Assembly (NCBI GenBank): GCA_021613335.1
Contig: JAJTWR010000365.1
Location: 1,576,501-1,640,500 of the forward strand
Origin: Whitmania pigra
Lineage: Eukaryota > Annelida > Clitellata > Hirudinida > Haemopidae
Length of the DNA: 64,000 nucleotides
Direction of reading: 5' to 3'
Positions 22,001 through 35,389 of the stretch are shown here, in pieces. Each line of letters opens with the position of its first letter. The first letter of the stretch is position 1. The translations under genes and the position numbers were made by a program. The notes under the pieces were generated by a model. It was not told the origin of the DNA. It worked only from the letters and a program-made list of their open reading frames with translations, and ran no database searches.

Positions 22001-25000
22001 TCTAGGTTTTATAGATAATTTTTAAGTTCTAGTCATAAAACTTTCCAATATTTCTATAAAACTAATTATTTGAATGGGATGCAAAGATTAAGGTAACAAC
22101 TCCTTATGGCTTAAGATGGTATGATAATGTTTAGCAATACAGCCTTTAACCAATTCTTGAAAACCTCAGCTGCAAAATCATATTTTGAAGACCCAAGAGT
22201 TTGAGAAATCTATGAAGGTCCAAAGTAGAAATGTTAATTTGTAGGCATGTTATGCATCATAATGCACAAAAGTTGGAGTTCAATTGAAAGGCTACCTTTG
22301 CATGGAGTTGGGCATTATGTGCTGATTTAATATTATTCAGCATGGCTTCAAGAAATTATTCCATTAAATTGCAATTCTTCTAATTGTGGAAAAGCATCAC
22401 ACTGAGATACACAGCAGTCTGCAAGATAATAGATTATGTAATGATGTCTTATAATTTATAAGTTACTTATTATTGGCTATAATTTTCTAAAACTTGGTTT
22501 ATAAGTAATTTCTCACTTTAATGTCCAGCTGTTGCTGCCTCTCTTCACAAACCCTCAGCTCTACCTGCAACTGCTCCAGCAACAACTGCTAGTCCAGCAG
22601 GCCACGACAGGAAACTTGATGCCCGAACTTCAGCATCCGTTCGTGCCACAAATTGACAGCAACCTCATGGCTCAAATTCAAGCCCTGACTGCAGCTCTCA
22701 TGGCCCGCATTGGGACACCCCAGCAACAACCACAAACGAATCAACAGGCCTCAAATACCACCACTACAGCGAATGCTGGCATCACGTCAAACCTCGATAC
22801 AACCACAGATTCACTGCAGTCATCTGATTTCCATGGAGATTTTACTTCTCCCATCTTCTGTAGCAAGGTTCTTGCTTATTGATTTGTTTGTTTCATTGCA
22901 TTTGTATAAATATCTTCTGAAAATGCAAAACTTTAAAACATTTAATGACTGTTTTTGGGGAGATCATTGCACATAACAGATTTAGCACTGCTTTTATATG
23001 CCAACCTACAATAGAACTACTTACAAAAGAAATGATAGAATTTCTTGTGAGAATGCGACACATTAAGCACCATAGTTGCATCAAAGCAATAACCTTATCC
23101 TCTCATTTACTCATGCTGGATTAAATTGCAAAGATCACATAAGGCCTTCACTTTCCCATACCGTACCTAGTAAAACTAAATTTTCAAATGGAATGGCATA
23201 GGAGCAAACATGCAGTCATGCATTTGGCAGTATTAAACTGTTTTATTAATGTCCGTTGCATGGCTAGATGATTCTGTACTTCAACAACATTATGTATTTG
23301 TTTTGTATTAGTATATGTTTTTTGTTACACACCACAGAAGAAGAGGTGCTTCTTTAAAGTTATCATTTATCTGATATCTGAATTGTCCATAACAGACTTA
23401 AAAAACTATTTTTAACCCCTCTATATTAATCTACTTTTGGCCTCCCAATCTTGTGGATATCTGCAGTTTATCACAAATTTTCTTACACATTTGTGCAGTC
23501 TTAAACTCTCCTCCCCATTTTGTGCAATCTTTTATGAATGGTCCCTTAAGATCTGATAGCAAAGTAAAATTTAATATTATTATAATCAGCTGAAAGTATC
23601 ATGAAATATTAATAATATGATTAACCTAAAACAGAAGGCAGGATTGAGTGACATTGTGAGTGACATCGAAGATGACAAGGTAGCCGATCAAATGAGTATC
23701 AGCTCCATCTCAACTCCTGCGTTAGTTGATCAATATGTTACACTTAATAAATGTTACATCGATAGCATTCAAAGTTGATGTTATTAATATTGATCTATTA
23801 GAAACTATCAATTTATGCTTATATTGCTTTGTATGTTAAAATAATTGACACTTGTAAGAAACTCAAAAACTGTATAATATAATCTGTTGCAGCATAAACA
23901 CCACTGATGGCGGGCTTGGATCCAGTGCCGGTCCTGCTTATTCGCCATCTGCCGACCACACCGACAATGGACAACTGGTGACTTCATCTACTCATCATGT
24001 AATTTTATCCGAACCAACCGCCAAAGCAATTTTGGTGGCCGACGCTTCTCTCCTTAATTCTTGTGCACCTTCGGTTCATCCCGAAACATCTGCAGTCTCC
24101 AAGTCGTCGATATTGAACAGCTGCATTACGGAAAACATCACTGCATCAAAGATTCATAAAAACGATTATACCCTCTTTTCTCCTGTCTCGCCAATAAATT
24201 CGGTCCCGAACTCTCCGTCCGAAGAATCAGGAACGCCCGTCCTAGATGAAATTCCATCTCCCAAGAATTTTCAGGGAAATTGCTTGATGATCGGTGAAGA
24301 AGAGAAAAAGAGCTTGATCATTGAGGAGGTTTGTTTGAGAGTTATTAGAATTTTGGGGAATACATAGTATTATATAAAAATGACCTGAAGCAAAGCAGTC
24401 AAGGTTTTTTTACTTTGCTTTGGTGCAGATTTTTTTTTAGGAGTTACCTAATCTGCTCTCAAAAGATTCCAAGTTGACATCAAAATAGAATAATGTTCAT
24501 TTAGAGCAAAGAATTTAATAAATTAACTACCAAATTTGATTTAGTGTGCTGTGGACAATGTTGGTCAGTTTCATTCCAATGACATGGAAGTCCTTGATGA
24601 ACTCCAAACTCCAGAGGAGGGAGAAATTCTTGCCAATGAAACAGAGGCCGGCGAACTTGACTATGTAGATTATTCGGCCACAAGAGATAAACGTAAAAGG
24701 AAGAGATCTAAAAGAAGCAAGGACAAAAGGGAAAAGTCAAAGGTTGGAAACTCCAACAGAAGACCTGAAAGTAGTAGAAGATATCCTGAATCTAAGGTTG
24801 AGTCACTATTGAAGGGCAGAAAAGAAACTAAAGTTGCCTTAGGTAAGAAGGACAAGGAAAGTAAGAAGAAGAGAAAGAGGCACAAAGAGAGGACAAGTAC
24901 GAGCGGCGGTCGGGCAGATTTAGGGAAGAGATCTAGGAGGAGCAGCACCTCTTTGGCAGACCAGACACTAGTGGTTGAGGATGAACCAAGAAGATACTTT

Positions 25001-28000
25001 GTGGTGCTTGACGAGTTACCCGAACCTACCCACCATGATCTCAAAAAGTCAAAGAGGAAGAGGTCACGAAGTCCCGAGTCAATGAGCGCTTACTCCAGTG
25101 CTCGGATGTCGAGGAAGGATCTGTTTGTCACGAGGGAGAATGCAGAACGAGTACATGACAGACAGGAGCAAAAGAGGCACAGAGTGGAAAGTGCGAATGA
25201 TATGGTGAAGGATAAGAAGAGAAGACATTCTAAGGAAGAATTGCATGGGTTGGTTTCAATAACTTTTGTCCATGTCTTCAACATTTGTTCAATAAGGCCA
25301 TTCATTTCTTGAACACATTATTGTCATTTTAAACATTGCTGTGTTAGTGCATTTAAATAATAGTTTGGCTAATCATTTCCCCCCAAAAAGGAATGACAAA
25401 CCGAAAAAAGTCTCTTCATCGATCGATCGAGCTCCCCCAAATCCTCCCTCTCTTGTCATCTCCAATGGTCCTTCCTCTCATCACAAGTCAACCTCAAGGA
25501 AGGACAGGTCAAAATCCTCAAGGAACAGAAGTCCAAGAAAAGATTCAAGAAATAAGAGTTCCAAGGATAAATCTCATGAACCTGTTAAGACTGCGAAAAC
25601 AGCCATTAAAAATAGGATATATAGAGCTAAGTCGATATCAGCAGAACCTGTTCCCTCAACAGATAGGAAATCTAGATCAAGGTCAAAGGAGAAAAAATCT
25701 GCTAGGAAAGGAAGCAACCACAAGAGTTCAAAGCATAGCCCTGTTAAGCAGAGGGAAGAATCGAGCTCTCGAAAGAAGGAAGACAAATCAAAATCGAGTC
25801 ATAAATCTGGAGGTGTAAAAGGTTCAAAAAATGACAAGTCCAAGTAAGTACAAAGGCATTTATAATGTTGATAGTGAGAGGAGCAGAGGATATAATGATT
25901 ACTCATACCTTATCATTGGCTATCAATTTATTCCATTTTAGTTAGATAAGTAGTTGATGTCATATTCATTTCCTAAATTTATTAATGGTTAATTATTAAA
26001 GGACCAGTGTGGAAAAGGACAAAGATGAGAATAAACATTCAAAGTCATCAACTTCTTCATCATCAGGAGGTGACAAATATGAAGCTTCAAAGAAAGAAAA
26101 ATGCCACTTCCCGCCTGTCAAAGATAATCATGCCTGCGGTTTGTGAATCTTGGGTTTAATAAGATTCTATTCATATACTTCTCCGGCGATACAGCTTCAC
26201 TTATTCAAAAATGCTAACTAACATGCAAATTATAAAAATTGTATATGGGATTCTATTTGTTTGAGGCTCATAAATTAGTCAATTAAGATCATAAATTGGA
26301 TTCAGTCACCATCCATTTATTGTAGTGTGCAGTACAACACTGTGGATTGGCCCAATTGGTCGTCACACCAAGAAAGATGAGCTCAAGAAGGAGTTGAATA
26401 AATATTCCAAACCCACACTGATTGATGTGAGATGTTTTTCTTTATTTGTGAATTGACTACTGAATTAAATGACCTTACAGATGAACTAGTGCTACAATTT
26501 GACACACAATTTCAGGTGGTAACGAAGCAGTCGTGCGTACACGTCGCATTTGAGACGAGGAAAGAAGCTGCTGACCTGATGAACATTCTTAATGGCACTA
26601 ACCTGTGTGGAAAAACTGTCAAGGTGCACAGCTCACTTTGAAATTGATTTTGTGTTATCAATCACTTTAATGGCTCTGTGTAGACTTGATAGCAGGGTTT
26701 AATTATGATTACACTGAAACTCTACAATGATCACAACATTAGCAAAATGTTTTAATGCAGTGTGGTATTATAACACTTGAATTTTATTCATAAGATTCCA
26801 AATTGTTTGTGTATTTATTAATATGTTAATGATCGGTTTTTCTTATTTTTTATCTACACATAATAGAGAGGTTACACCAGGGTCTGTGTCCATCATGCTT
26901 ACATTCTTTTTCATTGAGAACTGAAATTTATTGTATTTAGTACTTTAAAAGTTTTTACTTGCTTTCAGTTGAGTGAATCACGTTATTAATGTAACTATTA
27001 TTTATTAATAACTGTAATTAATTATCAACCTTCCATGAATATGCAATCTGTCTTTCTATGGCAGGTAACTTGGGCACCAGGTAGCGGTATCAAGCAATCC
27101 AAATTTCTGAAGAGATGGGATGTTGAATTGGGGGCTACCTACATACCATGGGATAAACTTCCATATAATATGGAGGCCATTACACAGGGTGGTATCCTGG
27201 ACACCAACAGTATGCCCCCACCAGTTGTGAGTGCAAATGCTGTGCTTCCTGAGAGCAAAGGTTATTCAAGAAATTTTTTGCTTATGATATTTTTTATTTA
27301 ATGACACAAGAATCAATACTTAGTACTATACTTATTAACTAGCTCTAGGCATATAAATATTTTCTTTGCTAATTTTCACATTTTCCTGAAAGGAATAGAA
27401 TGTTTTATTTAATTTTTAAAATTTATCAGAAAAGGAAATTTCCACCAAGAAAAGTTCCAGTAGCGTTGGCTTAGTTTCTCTCGATTTAAATGTTGAAAAT
27501 GAGTGTGGCCCTAGCAAAGTTTCAAAGAAGAAACCAGGTAAAAATTGTCTCTTTGGAGGAGAGAAGCATCTGTCTTTAATATGGTGTCCCTAACTTTAGA
27601 TATTTAACCTAAGCTGTTTCTATTTTTTGTTAATATTTTTAGTTATTGTAGATTTAAATTACTAAAAAATTTATTTGTTATATTAATATTGAGTTATCAA
27701 TGGAATTGATCTTCAATCTCAGGTGAAGGTAATGAATGCAAACTGTCCGAGATCCTGCTACCATTGGAAGTTACAAATAAGGATTCAGTTAAGAATGAGA
27801 TTTTGACAGGTCAAGATACAGAGCTGAATGAGATAGAAACAACAGAGGATGATTTGTCATCCATATCTCTTCCTCCCCTTCCACCACTTCCTGTCATTGA
27901 GCCAATTATTGATGAAAGTTTGCCTATAATAGCTAAATGCATCCAGAGCTCCTCAATTGAATCTGAGATTATTGTGGTCCAGGATGAACTCACTGAGGAT

Positions 28001-30991
28001 TTGGACTCAAGTCACATTAAAAAAGTTCTTGAAGTTGAAACAATGCATTCACCATTGATGCAGAAAGCAGATGATGCCAAAGGCGACTCACAAAAAGAGA
28101 GTAATAAAAGTGTTACCACAAACAAGTTTTCGTTCTCAATTGATAACCACAACACTAATCCTGAAAAACTTGATACATTGAAGAAAAGATCAGATATTGA
28201 AAGTGAAATTGAAAGCAATTCTACCATTAAAGTTTCTGAGTTAGGGACTGTTGATGATTCACAAGCTTCTGAAAATGTAACTGCCAAGATGTCAGGACCT
28301 ACTGACAAGAAAGCTAGCAAGATTAGTAAGCCTGAAATCTTGAAGGGAAAGATTAAGTTTGGTGTCATAAGTGCTTTCAGTGGTTGGGCCAATAAGCAGA
28401 AATTATCTGCAACTACCCAACCTGTCACTACCAGCACTGAAGAGAAGCAAAAAGATGCCAGAATTCTTTATGAAACCCTCATGGAAAGAATCAGTTCTAA
28501 AACTTCAAAAGCTGACCAAAAGGCTGAAGTCTCAAACATGGCTGTGACATTTGATGAAGATTTCTTGAGTACCATTAAGGTTCCTTCTCCAAAATCAACA
28601 TTGATGGAGGCATCTAAAGTTGATGAGAACAAATCTAGGAGCATGAGTGAAGTATATGATCCCTTTGAAAATTATTCAGACTCTGGAGATAACTCACCTA
28701 TAAATAAAGTCAATACTTCATCTCACAACAGCCAGGTTGCCATCATGGGACTTTCTCATACTCCGATGATTAATTCTTCTCAGAGTCTGATATTCTCTCA
28801 GAATTTTGGATTAAACCAGGGTCCGTGTCCATCCCCTGCAAACAATGTTAGCTTGCCACCTTATCACCAGCCACCTGTTCAACTAAATACCTCTCTTAAA
28901 TGTCTTCCTCCACCTACCCAGGGTATTGCTCCAGTAGCATCTATTCCTATGGCAATGCCTCTGTCGAATAACTTGATCTTACAACCTTCGAATACATCGA
29001 TTCCCAACTCATCAAGTGCTCTTATAGGCTCAAATCATCCTGCAAATTCACTCTTGCCACCACCTGGATTCATGCCTCAGCAAACTCATCAACACCCTCC
29101 TATTGCACAAAATCCCATAATTACTCCAACAAGTGTTAGACATACTGTTATCAACTCTACCTTTCCAAGCATGACCGGTTCTAGAGTCCCACCATTTGAT
29201 CAGACTCAGCCATCATTCAATGTGCCACCACCTGCAATATCTTTGAATAGGTTGGCTAGCTCTTCATTCCTTCCTCTGCCAGATAATTCAAAGCATCTCC
29301 CCGTTACAACTACATTAATGCATTTTCCCGTCAATGCTATCACCACCTCTTCTATGACATTTCCTCATCCTCAGTCAGCTGCTTACCCATCCATGGGTTT
29401 TTCTAACACGGCCTCCCTTCTTTTGAATTCTGCTTTGAATCACAATGTCTCCAGTGCTCTTGGAGTACATATACATAGAAGGCCTCCTTTACTTTCTGAA
29501 CCTTCAGCTAATCCAGTGCCCCAAATGTCTGCTAATGTGCCACCAGTACATGTTTGGACATCAGGACTTCCGAATCCACCAACAACACAAGCTCTCCAAA
29601 ACTCTTGCACTTCTGGTTCTACTCCTGGAATTAATTCCTCTCGAAGTGTGGAGTCTTTAAGACCAACTGATTGGTTCAGAAATTCAGCTCCTGGTGCCAC
29701 AGCCTCACATATGACACCTTTATTATCATCTCAAAACACGAGCTTTGCAATGAAGCCTAGAAGTCATTTTATCACAAATACTCAAGCTCCTATTCAAGCA
29801 GGTTATAACCAGAATCACCTTGATTACTCCAACAAAGACAGCTCCACGATTGGTAATCATCCATGGAAACAACCTTCAAATAATATTATTAACTATGGAG
29901 ATATTGCTGATGTCAGTAGGCAATGTTCTAAATTACCAATTATGTGCAAATCTGATATCGATAAGACTACTGCAAGTAGTAGTACTGGTAGTAGTAGTGC
30001 CCATCATGATGTTGATACGAAAACTGATGTGTTGAAATACACGGAGACCTCTAGTAACATGAGTAATGCTGACAGGAGCATTAATTACCATGTTCTTCCA
30101 AAAAGTGGTGCAGTTGATGAAGATGGTGAACCCATCTTTAAAATAGAATCAGTAGTATCAAATACAAAACTCCAGTCAGACGTTGGAAATAAAGCTTCCA
30201 ATCTCATAAAGCCTTTTAGTGAATCATTAATGAACCAGGAAAGATTACCTGCCCCCCCTGCATTCTTCAATGTACCCCCACCAACTGCTCCACCACAGCA
30301 GATTAAGGGAAGTATTAGTACCATTATGGCATCCCAAGGACCACCAACCGCTTCAGTTTCAAACTTGATGGTTGTAAGGGCACCACACGGTATTGCTCAA
30401 GAATTTTCAAAGTTACTTAACTCTCCAGTCACTTTTGATGGTTTTTCCAAGAATCTGCCTCATAGAGACCAGGTCAGAATGGTTGGCAATGCAAACTTGA
30501 ATCCAAATTTTGTCCAAAGACCGACCTCATGTAACAATAACAGTCTCTTAGGTCCTCCACCACCCAACAACAATTTCAATCCTCTCAATAAAACCAACCA
30601 TCTTCCTTCAGTGGCTCCCTCACTTCCAAATGATTTCAATAGAAACCTTCCTCCACCTCTTCTGCCACAGCAAATGGGAATGAGAAACATGCTTGTGCCA
30701 GGTCCAGTCGATAGGTCAAACAAGAATTCAGAACTGAGATTTCCTCTGCCCCCTTTGCTGAACCCCAGTGATTTCGTAAACAGCCTGCAGCCAAATCTGA
30801 GGCATGAGCCTCCCCAAAGGCAGGCAAGGTTTGCAGATAGGGACCATGAAAGAAGAAATGCTGACAGACAGGAAGGCAGCGGTCCACGTTTTCCAAGGAA
30901 GCCGTTCAACCATTCAAGGGAAGAGAAATACCGGTTCAGAAGCGAGAGTTCCAGATTTTATGTTCGTGGGGGTTCATCTCACTACAACTAG
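19096..30991 (+). CDS. SCAF4/SCAF8-type SR-related CTD-associated factor
   Basis: Sixteen exons join in phase to 6534 nt (2177 residues): 19096-19125, 19337-19465, 19890-20051, 20668-20785, 21813-21970, 22529-22867, 23635-23720, 23893-24328, 24545-25248, 25391-25843, 26002-26138, 26326-26426, 26516-26623, 27065-27260, 27430-27537, 27723-30991. The start MGDVKEFSNE and then KPPISRAKMT match the SCAF N-terminus. Exons 2-4 form the CID, which reads phosphorylated RNA polymerase II CTD (LYVIDSIVRQSRHQFG, IVRVLNLWQKNNMF). A Q-rich stretch and a Lys/Arg/Ser-rich region (exons 9-10) follow. The RRM spans exons 12-14 (TTLWIGPIGRHTKK, VHVAFETRKEAADLMNI) and runs on into the conserved RRM-adjacent motif KFLKRWDVELGATYIPW. 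The last exon is a long proline/serine-rich tail. In vertebrates SCAF4/8 suppress premature polyadenylation and termination. It is much longer than human SCAF4/8 (about 1,150-1,270). Assignment to SCAF4 or SCAF8 is not possible by eye. Confidence 0.93.
21140..21555 (+). mobile_element. Fragment resembling an RTE-clade LINE 3' region or derived SINE
   Basis: It begins 'atactagctgtttcccc' and ends with a 3' tail of the RTE kind (tttcaataaaatcggttcgg, then 'atacatacaagatc' and 'ttatagat'). It lies in the SCAF intron 20786-21812. No reading frame is preserved. Confidence 0.45.
27723..30991 (+). other. SCAF giant terminal exon, 1089 codons
   Basis: A single open exon from the acceptor tcaatctcag to TAG at 30989-30991. 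An acidic, serine-rich first part (27.8-28.7 kb) is followed by a Pro/Ser/Asn-rich region with many PPP and PPxF clusters. It ends in an Arg-rich segment (RQARFADRDHERRNADRQE) of a kind also found near SCAF C-termini. Several antisense frames are open across it but look like shadows. Confidence 0.85.
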
Positions 30992-31565
30992 TCATAAAAA
31001 TTGATAGGCATAGTTTCATAATGGTTTTGAATAGCATATAATTTGTGAATGAACAGTTTCATATCTGATGAGTGAAAAGCTTCCTTTTAACCATTAAATG
31101 ATTTGAGGTGGTTTTTCTGCAAAGGAGCATTTTAGAAATTACATGTTGCTGGCTAATTGTTTGAATTGTAAAGATTGAATGCCAAGTTGCTTTGACTTGT
31201 AACCAACTTTTAAGCAACTTGAACATTATTGCCAGGCTGTCGGTGTTTTGAAATCATGTAATTAATTTCCTCATGTTGTTCATTTCTGATTTTGACTTCA
31301 AACCTCAAAGTTGCCATTGATTGGTTTGGATTATTTGAATGAGAAGATTATCTTCCACATTATTAATTAAAGCAAAGTTTACAGACACCTTTTGTTGTGG
31401 TTTTTTTAGAACCTCATCAGAAGTAAAAATCAGAACTGGATTTGAGTGTTATGAAAATTATGGTGGAGTCATCATGAAATGTCATTATGTCAAAATCTCA
31501 TGAAATCTTTTGCATTGACCTTAATAACTGAGTTGCAAATTTGATGTATTTCAGATGCCTGTCAG

Positions 31566-31571
31566 AATAAA
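31566..31571 (+). terminator. Candidate SCAF polyadenylation signal
   Basis: AATAAA about 575 bp after the SCAF stop codon, followed by a T-rich stretch with TTTTTTG. It is the first canonical signal I noticed downstream; use is not shown. Confidence 0.4.
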
Positions 31572-31797
31572 TTGTAATTGACTCACAATATTTTTTGTAA
31601 CTTTTTGTTGGATGTAGTTTTGGACTTCAGCAATTTTTTAGGCTGTGCTCTCTGGTTTGCTATTTGACTCTTGGTTTGTAACATTTTTGTGCAATTGTTT
31701 TAGTGTTTGTGGCCTCATTATGGAACTTAACGAGCGAGTTAATGTAATTAAGTTAATTGGATCCATTATCGTAGGACGTTATTTTTTGACTAGGGAG

Positions 31798-31935
31798 GAG
31801 TTATTATGACTTACTATGTCGTGCATTCCTGCTAACGACGCATTCGCAACCCAGCTTGCACAGGCATAAAACGCCCCTGGGGTAAGGCGCTATACAAATG
31901 ATTGAGTCCTGATCCTTTCGGCGCTTTATAAAATT
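31798..31935 (+). mobile_element. tRNA-derived SINE, copy 3
   Basis: 'cgcaacccagcttgcac', then 'cccctggggtaaggcgctat' and 'acaaatg', correspond to the SINE body and its '-gcgctatataaat' tail. A second 'ggcgctttataaaa' follows. It lies between SCAF and the hAT element. Confidence 0.6.
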
Positions 31936-32945
31936 ATATATGAACATGTCAGTACTTGGTGTTATAGTCCTTTTGAAGGCCATTGGTGAAGATGTTGACC
32001 TATTAGTGCAATTTTTTGTATGAGTAATGGTTACAATAGATCCGTTCCTTGGTGTGATAGGAACGCTGGCGGCTGTCCAAATTCACCTAAAAGACATTAA
32101 AATTGGATTGACCTCAATATCCTGGGAGCTCACATAGTCTGTTACATAATTCTACCTCAACTTGTATGTGATTGAGGTGACTATTGTAGTCTTTCCCAAT
32201 TTTTCGAATAGTAGGTTTATGGACGCGAAGTAGCTGCTGAGTGAATGGCACAGATTTCGGGGCACATCTGTCAGAGAGGCAAACCAGCTGCGACTGGTTC
32301 AGTCGCGAAGTAAATCGTGTGTTCCTGGTAACATTTGCTCAAATGGCGATAGCTCACATGGTGGTTGCTTGCATGACGGTTGCGTACATAGATCACCGGT
32401 TTCATTGCATCGGCCCCGCGAAAGTGTTGTAGATACGTCACTGGTGGTGGGCCGAGCTGAAGTTTTAAAACAAAAAATCTAGAATAACTACTTTCTCTGA
32501 AGTAATTCGCCATGCTAAAGACGAATTAACAGACTTGCCTAGCGATCACGCGTTGTGAATTAAATCTGATGATCCTAGTGTGAATCTCATCATTTCGGTC
32601 CAATAATCGTTGTTGTCAGCGATGGTGATGAATGCTTTATCAACAATATATTTGCTCGAAGCTTCATTTTTCGTGATGACTGCCATAGAAATAAAATATC
32701 GACGAATCAACGTGTTGGTGATCTTTGAGCGTGTTTAGCAAACATTCCAACCATATCTTTAACTAAGGTAAATGAAAATAATTTTAATCAGGTAATAATT
32801 ATAATTATCTTTATCAGGATGGCGTTTAGAAATTGCTTTCGAGGGCTAAAATATTTCATTTCTAATTGTTAATGTTTACTTTACAAACGGCCAAGAATGT
32901 GATTTTAAAAAGTTATCGAAACAAATTGAAATTGTGCTAAAAAAT

Positions 32946-33198
32946 TGTTGGGTCTTTGAAACAATAACCAGTTGAACAGAAAACTTTATTGGCGGTCAAA
33001 TATTCAGGAACAGAAACTAGAACTAAATATCGCTAATGGCCAGTACGTAATATAACCAACTCGCAATCCCTATCGTATAACAACCGTATCACTCCGTAAA
33101 CTTGTAGGACTCGAACCAAACTCTAAAACTCCCTCGCTCCCGAGGTCTGTTCTTTTTATACCCGAAATGACGTCACAACAAAAATAATAAATGTAACA
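32946..33198 (-). mobile_element. Candidate solo LTR
   Basis: On the minus strand the segment starts TGTTACATT and ends ACCCAACA (TG...CA). In order it holds a palindromic CRE-like TGACGTCA (33168-33175), a TATA box TATAAAAAG (33152-33160) and a polyadenylation signal AATAAA (32985-32990) close to the 3' end. That is the U3-R-U5 order expected of an LTR. No primer-binding site or coding region follows, and the flanks show no matching 5-bp target duplication, so it could be a recombined or broken copy. Confidence 0.5.
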
Positions 33199-35389
33199 TC
33201 GTAATATAAGACAACGTTTGACAAATTTATCTTGGATGACTTGAAGATCCGAGATAATCTTTGAGGATGTTGAGATGAGATTGTATTTCTATTACAGTAA
33301 AAACTATCATATGGACACCTTGATAGAGGGAAAAACGTCTATGGACGTTGTTTTCAAGAACAGATTTTTTGTGAAACAAATTTACGCTTAATGACAGTGC
33401 TAAATTAAGAACTCTCCAAACTTTAATAAAAGTATTCCTAAATTGGTTCAAAAACTTGCCTGTAAGCACATTTTTTTAATCCAAAAATTTTCAAAAAAGT
33501 GGATGATAAAGTCTTTGGATTTGCGCTTATGTTAAATTTGAAACTTCCTGTTTAGTCCTGTTTCGCTATTGTTTTATTGTGACTTTTTCAATAGATTATT
33601 AGCGATGGATTCTCAGACTGGACTGGTTGCTGTTGAAAAAGAAAATTGAGATAATTTCTGTTTAAGAAAGAACTAATTCTATCTTTAAACTTAGTAAGGA
33701 CATCAACGTTAACCGACATCAGATATCGAACTTCAGAAATTTCAAAAAGAGTGACACTGGCTGACGCTGTGAATTGGCGCTGGCAAATTTTCTGTAAAAC
33801 TACAGGTAGGTCAAGCAGATTCAATTAAATACCTTCTGGGCCGAATCATTTTGTACACTAAATGGCGAACTGAGGATATTGGAGAGTGGTTCCAAGTTCT
33901 TGAAGTTTTGGAAACTCCTTACAAATTCCATAACAAAAGCATCTAACTGAGCCATGTACTTCACAAAGCCTTTCAAAATGTGAAAAGCCACTTCCGGTAG
34001 AGCGGAAACGCAGCTTCGAATAGTGATGTTAGCGATTAATATCTAATCGATTATGGAGCCATAAAAACGAATTTAATATCCCTAGATTTAAATCAAATAC
34101 TCTGAATAAAATGTCAAAAATATAAATAAACCATCAACAATTCAGAAATGCTTCGCACAATGAAGCAAATGTTGATGATGATAGTACGGATGACAAAGTT
34201 GAGAAGGGCCCTGCAAACCGAATTTATATCTATTCTTCCTCCAGACATGACGTTTCTTTGGAAGACAAATTTGGAATTAATTTTTATTAAAATTTGAATT
34301 ATCAAAGGATTCGAGACAAGGTCCGAAAGACAAAGTTAAGGAACACAGAAAGGAACAAACTAAAATCAAAAGTGTCTTTTTTAATAAATTGTAATACAGT
34401 TGAACCCGGTTATGTCGCCGGTCCATAAGTTCGCCAAAAAGCGTCGAGATAACCGAAAACCAATATGTCAACAACATATTAACAGGATCTTGAAATTTCT
34501 TTATGTACATCATTGTATATCAAGGATGGATTTATGTGTGTTCCTTATTATTATTTCAATAATTTACCACTTTCAACGAAAGTTTTAGTAGCTGTATATG
34601 ACTCGATTCTTTTTATTAATTGTAATTACGTAAGTCCTAGGCAGTACTTAAATGGCACCCTTTTACTTAAAAGTAAAACCTTAAGTAGTTATAACCTACT
34701 TAAATATTGAGGGTATCTTTCTCTAAATAGGAAGGTTTGAAGGGAAATCTGAAACCCGACTGGGTCGGTATTGGTGGTAGAAGGGATGATCTATAAACCT
34801 GCCATAAACGCGCGTCGGCCAAATGATTTGACGAAGGAGCAAAATACTTACATATTGTCCAGTTATCTTGAAAACTGCAACATATATTTGAATATTAAAC
34901 CCAAAGTTTAAATTAGTTGATGCTTCTTATAAACTTAAACACTTAGTGTTTCAAAAAATTTGCGCAACAAAAATTGAATATGAAAGTTTGCAATATTTTG
35001 TACAATTTGGTGATACCTCGAAATAGCCAAAATTGGTAACTAAGGATCGTCAACCCAGTCTATATGAACTGAATTCATGTTTCCATGTGCTAACAAAAAA
35101 ATTAAACCTCAAAACTTTTTCAGCTGTACTAAAAGGCAAAAAATAGATTCAAGAAGTTCATACTAAAACCCACAATACAGAACAGAGTATTGGTAACTCT
35201 AGAGGAAGTTAGAAATAATTTCAACATAACCCTCAACTGATAACGATTATCTAAGCAGAAGAAATTAATTTGTTAATTTTGAACAACAGTTAATGATGGC
35301 TGGCGGTCTGTTTACAAATGAATATTCGAACAATTTTGATTGGATGCAATGCTTTTTCGGCTGAGCTTCTTGAACGTGTTTGTCTCGTG
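33199..35389. other. Gene-free, repeat-rich stretch
   Basis: It contains a pogo-like terminal sequence at about 34399 and a dispersed repeat at about 34040-34100 (shared with 42569-42630). The short open frames here have no recognisable products. Confidence 0.4.
34399..34440 (+). repeat. Pogo/Tigger-like terminal sequence
   Basis: TA followed by CAGTTGAACCCGGTTATG and 'tcgccggtccataag' resembles the CAGT... ends of pogo-type mariner relatives, which insert at TA. Another TA-CAGTAAAAACTATC occurs at about 33292. No matching inverted partner or transposase was found. Confidence 0.3.

Larger units (their letters stand above)
30992..32945. other. Gene-free stretch after SCAF
   Basis: The first ~600 bp is the presumed SCAF 3' UTR. 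It then holds SINE copy 3 and AT-rich sequence of less extreme composition around 32.2-32.7 kb. No convincing coding exon was seen on either strand. Confidence 0.5.

Noticed and set aside
27811..30913. Several long antisense frames across the last SCAF exon
   Set aside because: Shadows of a biased-composition exon; no homology and no splice logic.
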